Below, piece by piece: positions 18,401 through 26,099 of a stretch of 64,000 nucleotides of DNA. Each line of letters begins with the position of its first letter. Positions within the stretch are counted from its first letter, which is position 1. Origin of the DNA: Mycobacterium sp. Aquia_213. GTDB taxonomy: Bacteria; Actinomycetota; Actinomycetes; Mycobacteriales; Mycobacteriaceae. The stretch is from NCBI RefSeq assembly GCF_026625985.1, contig NZ_CP113116.1, positions 2,728,001 through 2,792,000 of the forward strand, read 5' to 3'. Made by a program: the position numbers and the translations under genes. The notes under the pieces are model-generated. The model worked only from the letters and a program-made list of their open reading frames with translations, was not told the DNA's origin and did no database searches.

Positions 18401-18582
18401 AGATGTGCCCGGACCGCCCGCCGTTAGACGCCGAAGCCGTCCGGGCCTACTGCGCCGGGAGACTCGCGCACTACAAGATTCCCCGCTATGTCCACATCGT
18501 CGACGAGTTCCCGATGACCGTCACCGGAAAGGTGCGCAAGATCGACATGCGGACCGAAACGGTCCGCATGCTCGGGTTATGA
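15448..18582 (+). CDS. Tandem fusion of two acyl-CoA synthetases (FadD-FadD)
   Basis: A single 1044-residue frame holds two complete adenylate-forming enzymes. Unit 1 (residues 1 to about 512) has YTSGTTGFPKG at 163-173, FGQTECSP, SGDLVRQDGDGY and a C-terminal Lys495 in NANGKVLK. Unit 2 (about 520-1044) has YTSGTTGSPKG at 694-704, YGMTETSP, TGDLAVMHDDGY and Lys1028 in VTGKVRK, and resembles FadD35-type synthetases. No carrier-protein domain lies between or after them. Each unit keeps the ATP-binding and thioester-forming lysines, so both look active. It follows FadE18 by six bases and ends seven bases before tpx. M. tuberculosis has no FadD at this point. Confidence 0.87.
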   Translation: MADTGITFSDVLARHARVRPDNLALVDSRRRCTFAQLDERVTRLAKVLSANGVRLGDRVAVAGLNCLELIEVWLATLRLGAVAVPVNFRLVSDEIAHVLADSGAVVVVADPARAAAVAPARAKAPSVRTVLTIGDGLDELIAGADGPTVSVAVADEAPAFIMYTSGTTGFPKGAVITHRNLYLHAVSVIATLGLGGDDNCWMAHAPLFHVAAVSGMFPTFLTGGTVVVAPSGGFDPAATMRMIADERVTSCWMTPAQWQLVCALPDPQSWDLGRLRRVWWGAAPASTTLLRTMFEAFPHAEVIAAFGQTECSPITCLLRGEDAIRKIGSVGTPMLNVEVRIVDDEMNDVAQGEVGEIVYLGPLVMKEYWNRPVETAEAFRGGWFHSGDLVRQDGDGYIYVVDRRKDMIISGGENIYSAEVENVVAAHDKVAEVAVIGAPDPKWGEIPMAVIVSRDPANPPTDDEIETHCRAHLAAYKRPRRVVIVEALPRNANGKVLKNDLRRRYGAPDSYDAGPVDTPLLEETIGVNFECTARSHPNAEALVDVAGGRRWTYAELNAEIDCVASALMAVGIGPGDRVGIWSPNCPEWVILQYATAKIGAILVSVNPAYRTHELSHVLRDSQTRLLVSATTFKTSDYRAMIAQIRAELPELADVVFLGTDDWDRLRQRADAVTRDELRCRLAGLNPSDPINIQYTSGTTGSPKGAVLSHRNILNNGYFVTECIGLGPGDRLCIPVPFYHCFGMVMGNLGCTTHGATMVIPAPGFDPAATLDAIESERCTGLYGVPTMFIAILGHPDLARRDVSSLRTGIMAGASCPVEVMRRCVDELNLAELSIAYGMTETSPVSCQTRIDDDLAHRTATVGRVHPHVEIKVIDAGSGEIVKRGQPGELCTRGYSVMLGYWHDDDKTREVIDRDGWMHTGDLAVMHDDGYCAIVGRIKDVVIRGGENVYPREIEDFLHTHPDIDDVQVVGVPDAKYGEEMCAWIKMCPDRPPLDAEAVRAYCAGRLAHYKIPRYVHIVDEFPMTVTGKVRKIDMRTETVRMLGL

Positions 18583-18589
18583 CCCGACG

Positions 18590-19087
18590 CTAGGCGCCCA
18601 GCGCTGCCAGCGCCGCGTCGTAATCGGGCTCCTCGGCGATCTCGGGCACCAGCTGCGCGTAGGCGACGTTGCCGTCGGCGCCGATCACCACGACGGCCCG
18701 GCCGAGCAGCCCGGCCATCGGACCATCGGTGATCGTGATGCCGTAGTCCTCGCCGAAGCTGTCCCGGAACGCCGACGCCGTGGTGACGTTCTCGATGCCC
18801 TCCGCACCGCAGAACCGCTTCTGCGCGAACGGCAGATCCTTCGACACGTTCACCACGGTCGCACCGCCGCCGGCGGCCCGCTCGTTGAATTTCCGCACGC
18901 TCGTCGCGCACACCGGCGTGTCCACCGACGGAAAGATGTTCAGCAGCACCGACTTACCGCTGAACTGGTCGCTGCTGACCGCGCCCAGATCGGAGCCGGT
19001 CAAGCTGAAGGCTGGAGCTTTCGATCCGACGGCAGGAAGCTCGCCGACGGTGTTGATCGGGTTTCCACGCAAGGTTATTTGTGCCAT
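18590..19087 (-). CDS. tpx: Thiol peroxidase Tpx
   Basis: A 165-residue atypical 2-Cys peroxiredoxin, the same length as M. tuberculosis Tpx. The peroxidatic Cys60 lies in SVDTPVCATS, with Thr57 as the usual helper, and the resolving Cys93 lies in KRFCGAEG. It reduces hydroperoxides in the cytoplasm with electrons from thioredoxin. The start MAQITLRGNP at 19087 gives the family N-terminus. The gene is convergent with the FadD fusion. Its upstream neighbour on the other strand is an AraC-type regulator. Confidence 0.95.
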   Translation of the reverse strand: MAQITLRGNPINTVGELPAVGSKAPAFSLTGSDLGAVSSDQFSGKSVLLNIFPSVDTPVCATSVRKFNERAAGGGATVVNVSKDLPFAQKRFCGAEGIENVTTASAFRDSFGEDYGITITDGPMAGLLGRAVVVIGADGNVAYAQLVPEIAEEPDYDAALAALGA

Positions 19088-19153
19088 GGGCACAGTCTGC
19101 CAAGGCCGACCGGGCGGCCCGGGATCAGGTCCCATGTCCTGATTCGTGGGGTA

Positions 19154-19163
19154 CTAGGCCTAG
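19154..19163. promoter_or_regulatory. Short palindrome in the tpx/AraC divergent promoter
   Basis: CTAGGCCTAG is a perfect 10-base palindrome 34 bases before the AraC-type start and 67 bases before the tpx start. It could be an operator for the regulator at 19197, but a 10-base palindrome alone is weak evidence. Confidence 0.25.
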
Positions 19164-19196
19164 ACGACATGCCCCGCTACGGCCAACACTGAATCC

Positions 19197-20147
19197 ATGG
19201 TTCGTAAGGTCGTTATCGTCGGCTTTCCGGGTGTGCAGGCACTCGACGTCGTCGGGCCCTACGACGTGTTCACCGGCGCATCGTTGCTGACCGACGGCGG
19301 CTACGACGTCGTCCTGGCCTCCGTCGACGGCCGGACGATCACCACGCCGACCGGCCTCGGATTCGTGGGCACGCCGCTGCCCGATCCCGACGACGAGATC
19401 GACACGGTCGTGTTGCCCGGCGGTGGTGGCTTCGACGCCGCTCGGCAAGACGCGAACCTGGTGGCCTGGGTCAAGGCCGCCGCGGCCAGTGCGCGCCGCG
19501 TCGTCACCGTCTGCACCGGCGCCTTCCTCGCCGCCGAGGCGGGGCTGCTGGACGGCTGCCGCGCGACCACACACTGGGCCTTCGCCGACCGGATGGCCAG
19601 GGAGTTCCCCGCCGTCGACGTCGATCCCGATCCGATCTTCGTCCGCAGCTCCGACACGGTCTGGACGGCCGCGGGTGTCGCGGCGGGCATCGACCTCGCG
19701 CTGTCGCTGGTCGAGGACGATCACGGAACCGAGACCGCGCAGACCGTCGCCCGCTGGATGGTGCTGTATCTGCGCCGCCCCGGCGGGCAGACCCAATTCG
19801 CGGCGCCGGTATGGATTCCGCGCGCCAAACGCACCTGCATTCGCGAGGTGCAGGAGGCCATCGAGTCGCAACCCGGCGATGCGCACAGCATCGGTGATCT
19901 GGCCCGCCGGGCGACGATGAGCCCGCGGCATTTCACCCGGGTGTTCACCGACGAGGTCGGCGAGGCGCCGGGCCACTACGTCGAACGGGTCCGGACCGAA
20001 GCCGCGCGCCGGCAGCTGGAAGAGACCGACGACACCGTCGTCGCGATCGCGGCCCGGTGCGGCTTCGGCACCGCGGAAACCATGCGGCGCAACTTCATTC
20101 GCCGTATCGGCGTTTCACCCGACCAGTACCGCAAGACCTTCGCCTGA
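19197..20147 (+). CDS. GlxA-type AraC regulator with DJ-1/GATase domain
   Basis: A 316-residue protein. Residues 1-170 are a DJ-1/PfpI-type domain with a cysteine elbow (VCTGAFLAAEAGLLDG). The C-terminus (about 215-316) is an AraC/XylS double helix-turn-helix ending FIRRIGVSPDQYRKTF. The protein binds DNA as a regulator; its N-terminal domain probably senses a small molecule. A DJ-1/PfpI enzyme is encoded 19 bases downstream. The pair is equivalent to M. tuberculosis Rv1931c/Rv1930c, and an operon is likely. Confidence 0.87.
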   Translation: MVRKVVIVGFPGVQALDVVGPYDVFTGASLLTDGGYDVVLASVDGRTITTPTGLGFVGTPLPDPDDEIDTVVLPGGGGFDAARQDANLVAWVKAAAASARRVVTVCTGAFLAAEAGLLDGCRATTHWAFADRMAREFPAVDVDPDPIFVRSSDTVWTAAGVAAGIDLALSLVEDDHGTETAQTVARWMVLYLRRPGGQTQFAAPVWIPRAKRTCIREVQEAIESQPGDAHSIGDLARRATMSPRHFTRVFTDEVGEAPGHYVERVRTEAARRQLEETDDTVVAIAARCGFGTAETMRRNFIRRIGVSPDQYRKTFA

Positions 20148-20166
20148 GGCCTGAAAGGAGCGCACG

Positions 20167-20922
20167 ATGACCCAAATCGCATTCGTGGCCTACCCCGGAT
20201 TCACCGCGCTGGACATGATCGGCCCGTACGAGGTGCTGCGCAATCTGCCCGGCGCCGAGGTGCGATTCGTCTGGCACGAAACCGGGCCGATCACCGCCGA
20301 CTCCGGCGTACTGGTCATCGGCGCCACGCATTCACTGGCCGAAACCCCTTCGCCCGACATCATTCTCGTGCCCGGCGGGCCGTCGACTCCGGTGCACGCA
20401 CGTGACGAGGTGCTGCTGGACTGGCTGCGCGGCGCGCATCGAACCGCCAGCTGGACGGCGTCGGTGTGCTCCGGTTCGGTGATCCTGGCCGCGGCCGGGC
20501 TGCTCGAGGGCCGGCGGGCGACGTCGCATTGGCTGGCTATACCCATGCTGAAGGGCTTCGGCGCCATCCCGGTCAGCGACGAGCGGGTGGTGCGTGCGGA
20601 CAACGTCATCACCAGTGCGGGGGTATCCGCGGGACTCGACCTCGCGTTCCGGCTGGCCGGTGAGATCGGCGGCGAGGGCCGCGCCAAGGCGATTCAGCTC
20701 GCGATCGAATACGACCCGCAGCCGCCGTTCGACTCCGGCCACATGTCGAAGGCGTCGGCAACCACGAAAGCCGCTGCCACCGCGCTGCTCTCGAAAGACA
20801 GCGCCAAGCCGGCCAACCTCAAGGCGACGACGATGATCGCCTGGGATCAGGCACTGGCGGCGGTCCGGTCCCGTCGACGCAAGCGACAGCCGGACCTCGC
20901 TGCGGTCTCTCCGAAGGCCTAG
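20167..20922 (+). CDS. DJ-1/PfpI family protein, isonitrile-hydratase-like
   Basis: A 251-residue protein with the DJ-1 superfamily Cys elbow (ASVCSGSVILAAAGLL), GPYEVLRNLPG near the N-terminus and TSAGVSAGLDLAF. This pattern is found in isocyanide hydratases. The C-terminal 55 residues are a basic, Ala-rich tail of unknown role. GAAAGGAG precedes the ATG. It shares an operon with the AraC regulator and overlaps the convergent SnoaL gene by four bases. The substrate is not shown by the sequence. Confidence 0.82.
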   Translation: MTQIAFVAYPGFTALDMIGPYEVLRNLPGAEVRFVWHETGPITADSGVLVIGATHSLAETPSPDIILVPGGPSTPVHARDEVLLDWLRGAHRTASWTASVCSGSVILAAAGLLEGRRATSHWLAIPMLKGFGAIPVSDERVVRADNVITSAGVSAGLDLAFRLAGEIGGEGRAKAIQLAIEYDPQPPFDSGHMSKASATTKAAATALLSKDSAKPANLKATTMIAWDQALAAVRSRRRKRQPDLAAVSPKA

Positions 20923-21398
20923 CTCGGGTTGGGTTGCAGGAACTCCGTCGACGCGAACTGCCCGCCGGCCTGCATCCAGGCCGCGACGGCACCGGGCGCA
21001 TCGCGGTTCGGGTTGTAGATGTCCTCCTCGCTGGAGAACAAGCCGTTGCCGGCGTAGACCAGTCGGGTCCAGTTCGGGAACCAGAACGGCTCCCCGTTCG
21101 GGTCGGTCGGGTGGTCGAGCAGGTTCTTGATCATGATGACGACGGCGTCGTTCTCGTCGTCGTAGGCAATCCAGTCGCTGGGAAAGCGCATGTGCGGGAA
21201 TGGGGCCATCACGGCAACGATCCATTCCCGGACCGCCTCGCGGCCGTGAAAGACGCCGTAGTGGTGTTCGATGTAGACAACGTCCTCAGTGAATAAATCC
21301 GCAAAAGGAGCCCAGTCGCCGGAGGCGCTGCACCCCTCCGCAACAGTCGTGTAGTGCTCGACGGCTTGCTCGATTTCGGCTCTGCTGAAGTTGCCCAT
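20919..21398 (-). CDS. SnoaL-like (NTF2-fold) protein
   Basis: A 159-residue SnoaL/NTF2-fold protein starting MGNFSRAEIEQAV at 21398. The cone-shaped fold is suggested by WAPFADLFTEDVVYIEHHYG, FHGREAVREWI and a C-terminal strand NWTRLVYAG. Such proteins act as cyclases, isomerases or binding proteins. Its start is 12 bases from a KstR-like palindrome shared with the divergent SDR gene. It corresponds roughly to M. tuberculosis Rv1929c. Function is otherwise unknown. Confidence 0.72.
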   Translation of the reverse strand: MGNFSRAEIEQAVEHYTTVAEGCSASGDWAPFADLFTEDVVYIEHHYGVFHGREAVREWIVAVMAPFPHMRFPSDWIAYDDENDAVVIMIKNLLDHPTDPNGEPFWFPNWTRLVYAGNGLFSSEEDIYNPNRDAPGAVAAWMQAGGQFASTEFLQPNPS

Positions 21399-21409
21399 AG
21401 CGGACACAC

Positions 21410-21423
21410 TAGAACGTGTTCTG
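21410..21423. promoter_or_regulatory. KstR-like operator candidate
   Basis: TAGAACGTGTTCTG contains the inverted repeat AGAAC-GT-GTTCT and matches the published mycobacterial KstR pattern TnnAACnnGTTnnA at every fixed base except the last, which is G instead of A. It lies between the divergent SnoaL and SDR genes, 33 bases before the SDR start. KstR control of these genes would link them to sterol or fatty acid catabolism. Confidence 0.45.
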
Positions 21424-21456
21424 ATTTTTGGTGGCCCGTCTGGATAGGGATATCGC

Positions 21457-22224
21457 ATGAGCGTGTTGGACCTGTTTGATCTGCGCGGCAGGACGGCTCT
21501 GGTGACCGGGGGGTCCACCGGTATCGGCAAAAAGGTGGCCGAGGCATACCTGCAAGCCGGTGCCCAAGTGGCCATCGCGGCACGGCATACGGAGGTCTTG
21601 GAAACCGTCGCCGCAGAGCTCGCCACGGCCGGCGGCAGGGTCCTGCCGATCAGTTGTGACGTCACCCAACCCGATCAGGTGAACCGCATGGTCGAGCGGG
21701 TGACCACGGAGTTGGGCGGCATCGACATCGCGGTCTGCAACGCCGGGATCATCAATCTCAAGGCGATGCTGGACATGTCACCGCAGGAGTTCCAGGCCAT
21801 CCAGGACACGAATGTGACCGGCGTATTCCTCACCGCGCAGGCGGCCGCCCGGGCGATGGTCAGCCAGGGCCGCGGCGGCGCCATCATCAACACCGCCTCG
21901 ATGTCCGGCCACATCATTAACGTCCCGCAACAGGCGGGCCACTACTGCACCTCCAAGGCCGCGGTCATCCACCTGACCAAGGCGCTGGCCGTCGAGCTGG
22001 CGCCGCACAACATCCGGGTGAACAGCGTCAGCCCGGGCTACATCCTCACCGAACTCGTCGAACCGATGGCGGAGTATCACCGGCTGTGGGAGCCGAAGAT
22101 TCCGCTCGGCCGCATCGGCCGGCCCGACGAACTCACCGGCCTCTACGTCTACCTGGCCAGCGACGCATCCAGCTACATGACCGGTTCGGACGTCGTCATC
22201 GACGGCGGCTACACCATCCCGTGA
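21457..22224 (+). CDS. Short-chain dehydrogenase/reductase, Rv1928c-like
   Basis: Classical SDR of 255 residues with TGGSTGIG, CNAGI, the Ser of NTASMSGH and YCTSKAAVIHLTK (Tyr-x3-Lys), and PGYI before the lid helix. AARHTE after strand 2 suggests NADP, since an Arg follows the strand. It ends just before the convergent DUF2071 gene. The substrate is not known. The possible KstR site upstream suggests lipid or sterol metabolism. Confidence 0.88.
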   Translation: MSVLDLFDLRGRTALVTGGSTGIGKKVAEAYLQAGAQVAIAARHTEVLETVAAELATAGGRVLPISCDVTQPDQVNRMVERVTTELGGIDIAVCNAGIINLKAMLDMSPQEFQAIQDTNVTGVFLTAQAAARAMVSQGRGGAIINTASMSGHIINVPQQAGHYCTSKAAVIHLTKALAVELAPHNIRVNSVSPGYILTELVEPMAEYHRLWEPKIPLGRIGRPDELTGLYVYLASDASSYMTGSDVVIDGGYTIP

Positions 22225-22231
22225 TATCGAG

Positions 22232-22984
22232 TCACTGAACCAGGCAGGGGCGGCCGAAGCGGGTTCGTACACCCGGTGAATACAGGCCGCGCAATCGATC
22301 GCCGGCGGGCCGCACCGCACTGGCGTCGATCAGCTCGTCGCGCAGCTCGACGATGTGCGCCGCGCGCAACGGCCACGGTCCATGCTCGTTGGGCACCCAC
22401 CACGTCCGGCCGGCCCGGCGGGTGTGCGCGCCCCAGCGAGCGGTGAGCCAGATCTCCAGCGGCGTCGGCTCCACCACATCCCCGATGGCGACGGTCAGCC
22501 GGCTGCACAGGCCGCGGTGCGGCCACCGGCGCACACTGTCATACGTGATGTGGCCGCTATCGCGGGTCAGCCGCATCTTCGCCCAGGTGTAGGGGACGCC
22601 GAGGCCGATCCGGGTGACGGGTACGACGGCCAGGCGAGCGGTTTCCAGCGACCGGAACAGGACGCCGTGCCGGCCGGCGTCGTCGATCGAATACAGCCGG
22701 ACGTTGGTCTCCGGGAAGCTACCGAAGTACGGAAGTGGCAGCGCGGTACCGACTTTGGTGCTCGTCATCATGAACGGGACCAACGCCACATAGGTCAGCC
22801 CGTCGGCGAAAACGTCGGGACGCGTCCCCGGTGGATAGAGGTGCGCGATGCTGTCGGGTTGGACCGGCCAGTGCACGAACGTCAGGTCACTCCACCGCTG
22901 GTCGAAGGTGACCGGGCCGGGCAGCGGCGGTGGAGTGACGGGGTAGCCGGCGAGCGCCTCATCGGGTTGGCCGGATGCGGTCAT
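22232..22984 (-). CDS. DUF2071 (YqjF-like) protein, Rv1927-like
   Basis: A 250-residue cytosolic protein of the DUF2071/YqjF type. Family features visible include QRWSDLTFVHWPV near residue 30, ETNVRLYSID at about 120 and GVLFRSLETARLAVVP. The fold is thought to be related to acetoacetate-decarboxylase-like barrels, but no activity is established. Position and length match M. tuberculosis Rv1927. No ribosome binding site is obvious. Confidence 0.75.
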   Translation of the reverse strand: MTASGQPDEALAGYPVTPPPLPGPVTFDQRWSDLTFVHWPVQPDSIAHLYPPGTRPDVFADGLTYVALVPFMMTSTKVGTALPLPYFGSFPETNVRLYSIDDAGRHGVLFRSLETARLAVVPVTRIGLGVPYTWAKMRLTRDSGHITYDSVRRWPHRGLCSRLTVAIGDVVEPTPLEIWLTARWGAHTRRAGRTWWVPNEHGPWPLRAAHIVELRDELIDASAVRPAGDRLRGLYSPGVRTRFGRPCLVQ

Positions 22985-23011
22985 CTGGTCATCGTGACAT
23001 GCCCGCGCGGC

Positions 23012-23671
23012 CTATCCCTCGATCTCACCGGAGATCCCTCGCTCGATGCTGGCCTGGGTGGTGGCGGGCAACACGATCAGGCCGTCGAGTTCTTTGCGGG
23101 CCGACTCGTAGGCGTTCTGCCGTTCCGGCGGCGCGGCGGCGGAGTCCGACGCCATCCGCAGCAGGCTCTGGGCGCGCGCGATCCGCTGTTGTTCGTCGCG
23201 GGAGAAGTCGTTGCGGCGTCTGCGTATTGCCTCCGCCTCGGCGACGTTGAACGCGGTCACGTAATCCTCCACGGCGACCTGATAGCTCCCGGCGGCTTCG
23301 CGGTCGTCGAGCAGATCCTCGGCTTTGACGGGCCGCAACAGGTCGGCGCGCAACTTGGCCTTGTGAAAGGCGACGGTCAGCGGATCGCGCAGATTCGTCA
23401 TCAGCGGGAAATCGAGCAGCTTGACGAAGTCGAGCTCGTACTCCAGCCAGCGTGCGTCGGTGCGCTGGTGCTCGTCCAGGATCCGACGCAGCGATCGCCA
23501 TTGCGCGGCCGAGGTGTTGGCGGTGAGTTCGGGCGGCGCGGGCGCCGCGGGCTCGGTCGCTTCCTGGGCTCGGCGCTGATGGGCACCGAACGCGCGCACG
23601 GCACCGATGGCCAGGCCTACGAACGGCAGCAGCAGGATGAGCAACTCCGCCAGCCGGATGAGCAGACCCAT
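23012..23671 (-). CDS. Single-span membrane protein with helical cytosolic domain
   Basis: A 219-residue protein with one strongly hydrophobic segment at about 5-27 (LAELLILLLPFVGLAIG) followed by a basic RRAQ stretch, so the rest probably lies in the cytoplasm. Residues 55-200 are charged and helical, with many Arg, Asp and Glu. I do not recognise a domain. It lies between DUF2071 and FadD31 on the same strand and may be cotranscribed with the latter (29-base gap). Confidence 0.65.
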   Translation of the reverse strand: MGLLIRLAELLILLLPFVGLAIGAVRAFGAHQRRAQEATEPAAPAPPELTANTSAAQWRSLRRILDEHQRTDARWLEYELDFVKLLDFPLMTNLRDPLTVAFHKAKLRADLLRPVKAEDLLDDREAAGSYQVAVEDYVTAFNVAEAEAIRRRRNDFSRDEQQRIARAQSLLRMASDSAAAPPERQNAYESARKELDGLIVLPATTQASIERGISGEIEG

Positions 23672-23700
23672 ATGGCCAGGATGCCACTCCGGACGAGTTG

Positions 23701-25530
23701 TTAATGCGAGCCCAGTGCGCCGCTGAGGTATTGAGCGCGGCAGGCCAGGCGGGCCAGCTTCCCACTGGTAGTGCGGGGAATAGCGCCGGCCGGCAGCAAG
23801 CGCACGTCGGAAACGGTCAGCCCATGGCGGTGCGATACCGCGGCCTTGATCGCCTCGGTCGCCGGCCGCGGATCGTCGCGACTGGTGCCTGCCGCGCGCT
23901 CGGCAACGATCACCACGCCGTCGTCGGCCGGCACCGAGAATGCCGTCGCATACCCGCGTCGCACCATCGGCGAGGCCTCGGCGGCGGTGGCCTCGATGTC
24001 CTGCGGGTAGTGGTTACGGCCGTCGACGACGACCAGATCCGCGATGCGGCCGGCGATGTAGAGCTCGTCGTCCAAATACACGGCCAAGTCGCCGGTCCGC
24101 AGCCACCAGCCGCCGGCCGTCGAGCCTTCGGCGCGGCTGCCCTGAGCCAGCCGCGATTGCAGTCGCGCGTGGAATGCCCGCTCGGTTTCCTCGGGGCGTC
24201 GCCAATAGCCGCGGCCGACATTGTCGCCCTGCAACCAGACCTCGCCGACCGTGCCGTCGGGCAGCTCCGCGGCCGTGTCGGGGTCGACGATCACGGCCCG
24301 CAGGCTGCGAGCGGGCCGGCCGCACGACACGTGCCCAACGGCGCCGGGCGCATCCGCGCCGACCCGGACCGCGCGCCGCGCGCCCAGCTGTTCACGATCG
24401 AGGTAAACAACCTTCGCCTCGGCGCTCGGTTCGATCGTGGAGATCAACAGCGTCGCCTCGGCGATGCCGTACGAAGGCTTAAATGCCTTGCGCGGCAACC
24501 CGTATGGGGCGAACGCTTTGTTGAACGTCGCGATCGCCTCGATGCTGACCGGCTCGGAACCGATGATCAGCACGACATTGCTCAGGTCGATCTCGTCACC
24601 CGCCGCCGGCAGGCCGCGCTGCGCCGCCCACTCGTAGGCGAAGTTGGGTGCGGCGGTGACGACGTTGCCTTCCCTCGAGCCCGCGGCCAACGCCTGAATC
24701 CACCGCTGCGGCCGGCGCACAAACGCGGTTGGCGACATCAGGGTCGAATGGCCGCCGTACACAGCGGGAAAGCCGATCATCGACAGCCCCATGTCGTGAT
24801 AGAGCGGCAACCAACTCACGCCGTGGGTGTTCCGGTTCAGCAGACCGATCGACAGAATCATCTGCGTCAGGTTGGTGCCCACCGCTCGGTGCGTGATCTC
24901 CACGCCAACCGGCGGCCGGGTCGAACCGGACGTGTACTGCAAGTGGGAAACCTGATCGATGTCCACCGGCACGGGGGCGAACGACTCCCCCGCCGCGTCG
25001 GGGATCTGATCGATGACGACGACGTGCGGCTTGCGGGGCTGCGCGGTCTGGATCAGAAAGTCTTCGACCGCGTCCTTGGCCGCCGCGGTCGTCAGCACCA
25101 CGGTCGGCTCGGAATCGCGAAGTGCTGTCTCCAAACGCTCGGCATGGCCCGGCAGTTCGGGCGCGAACAACGGCACCGCGATGGTTCCCGCCTTGATCGC
25201 CGCGTAGAAGCCGGCGACGTAATCGATGCCCTGCGGCGCGAGAATTGCCACCCGGTCGCCGTCGCCCGCGAAGTGCTGAACACGCGCGGCGATGGCTTGC
25301 AATCGGACACCCAGCCGGGCCCAGGTCACTTCGAGGACGTGTCCTTGCGCGCGGGCGTAGTCCAGGTAGCGGTATGCGATGGAATCGCCGACATTGCGGA
25401 TGTTGCGCTCGATCAGAGAAATCAAGGTGGTCCCCGGCGGCATTGCGATGTTGCCGTCGGCGTCCAGGCAATCCTCTATTCGTAGCAGGCCTTTTGGAGC
25501 CACGGAGTCCTGTCGGGAACCGTCATCCAT
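23701..25530 (-). CDS. fadD31: Long-chain fatty-acid-AMP ligase FadD31
   Basis: A 609-residue FAAL-type adenylating enzyme. It has YTSGSTRPPVGV, SWLPLYHDMGLSMIGFPAVY, KPSYGIAEATL, RTGDLAVYLDDELYIAGR and the C-terminal Lys in TTSGKLAR. The FAAL insertion region is present after about residue 335. FAALs make acyl-AMP for transfer to a polyketide synthase or carrier rather than to CoA. No polyketide synthase or free carrier protein is encoded here. The start appears leaderless, with TAGACT six bases upstream of the ATG. It matches M. tuberculosis FadD31 (Rv1925). Confidence 0.9.
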   Translation of the reverse strand: MDDGSRQDSVAPKGLLRIEDCLDADGNIAMPPGTTLISLIERNIRNVGDSIAYRYLDYARAQGHVLEVTWARLGVRLQAIAARVQHFAGDGDRVAILAPQGIDYVAGFYAAIKAGTIAVPLFAPELPGHAERLETALRDSEPTVVLTTAAAKDAVEDFLIQTAQPRKPHVVVIDQIPDAAGESFAPVPVDIDQVSHLQYTSGSTRPPVGVEITHRAVGTNLTQMILSIGLLNRNTHGVSWLPLYHDMGLSMIGFPAVYGGHSTLMSPTAFVRRPQRWIQALAAGSREGNVVTAAPNFAYEWAAQRGLPAAGDEIDLSNVVLIIGSEPVSIEAIATFNKAFAPYGLPRKAFKPSYGIAEATLLISTIEPSAEAKVVYLDREQLGARRAVRVGADAPGAVGHVSCGRPARSLRAVIVDPDTAAELPDGTVGEVWLQGDNVGRGYWRRPEETERAFHARLQSRLAQGSRAEGSTAGGWWLRTGDLAVYLDDELYIAGRIADLVVVDGRNHYPQDIEATAAEASPMVRRGYATAFSVPADDGVVIVAERAAGTSRDDPRPATEAIKAAVSHRHGLTVSDVRLLPAGAIPRTTSGKLARLACRAQYLSGALGSH

Positions 25531-25536
25531 ATCCGC

Positions 25537-25542
25537 AGTCTA
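25537..25542 (-). promoter_or_regulatory. Leaderless -10 element of fadD31
   Basis: On the minus strand TAGACT fits the mycobacterial TAnnnT -10 pattern, and six bases separate it from the ATG at 25530. Transcription would begin at or next to the start codon. Confidence 0.5.
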
Positions 25543-25582
25543 GGTGCGCCGCGATACCGCCCTTTCGGATCCGGCCGTCGGC

Positions 25583-25588
25583 TAGAGT
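25583..25588 (+). promoter_or_regulatory. -10 candidate for the small membrane protein gene
   Basis: TAGAGT fits TAnnnT and lies 38 bases before the GTG at 25627, leaving a short leader that carries the AAGGAG ribosome binding site at about 25616-25621. Confidence 0.4.
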
Positions 25589-25626
25589 CCGAGGCGATAC
25601 CGCCGCGGGGGCTGTAAGGAGCAACC

Positions 25627-26004
25627 GTGGACTCGTCCGATCAACAGCCCGAGACCCGCGAAGACGCACTGGCCCGAGTGCTCGCCTACCGCGCCCGGGG
25701 ACGGGCCAGGGCGATGCCGGTTCGGGCGAGCTTTGCCGTGCTGGGCGGTGTGTTGCTCGTCGTCTCCATTCCGCTGATCGTGTTGCTCCCCGAAGCCGGG
25801 ATCCCGGCGTTGCTGGTCGCTTTTCGCTTGCTGGCGGTCGAAGCGCTGTGGGCTGCGCGCGCCTACGCGTGGACCGATTGGCGCTTTTCCCAAATGCAGC
25901 ACTGGTTCCATCGCCAGTCCCGCGGTGTTCGCGTCGTCATCATCGGCGCCTTGATTCTGCTGGCAGTGGCAATCGTCGTTGTCTTTGTCTACGAGTTCAT
26001 TTAA
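25627..26004 (+). CDS. Small multi-span membrane protein (TIGR02611-like)
   Basis: A 125-residue protein with GTG start after AAGGAG. The N-terminal 30 residues are charged. Hydrophobic segments lie at about 34-55, 58-75 and 101-123. The arrangement resembles small actinobacterial proteins of the PGPGW/TIGR02611 type, but the diagnostic PGPGW motif itself is not present, so the family is uncertain. It is divergent from fadD31. The role is unknown. Confidence 0.62.
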   Translation: MDSSDQQPETREDALARVLAYRARGRARAMPVRASFAVLGGVLLVVSIPLIVLLPEAGIPALLVAFRLLAVEALWAARAYAWTDWRFSQMQHWFHRQSRGVRVVIIGALILLAVAIVVVFVYEFI

Positions 26005-26099
26005 AGCCACGCGGCGGCAACCAATCTAGAGTTACCTGAGCGTTTCCACTATTCAACGAGAGCACGACGCTGGCGCAGAGTCGCGGTTAAGGCGGGGCC

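Noticed and set aside
15448..18582. Possibility that the FadD fusion is two genes
   Set aside because: The frame is continuous, with no stop, no ribosome binding site and no strong start codon context near the junction around residue 512.
23698..25485. Plus-strand frame of 595 codons opposite fadD31
   Set aside because: The minus-strand FAAL has every family motif; the opposite frame has none.
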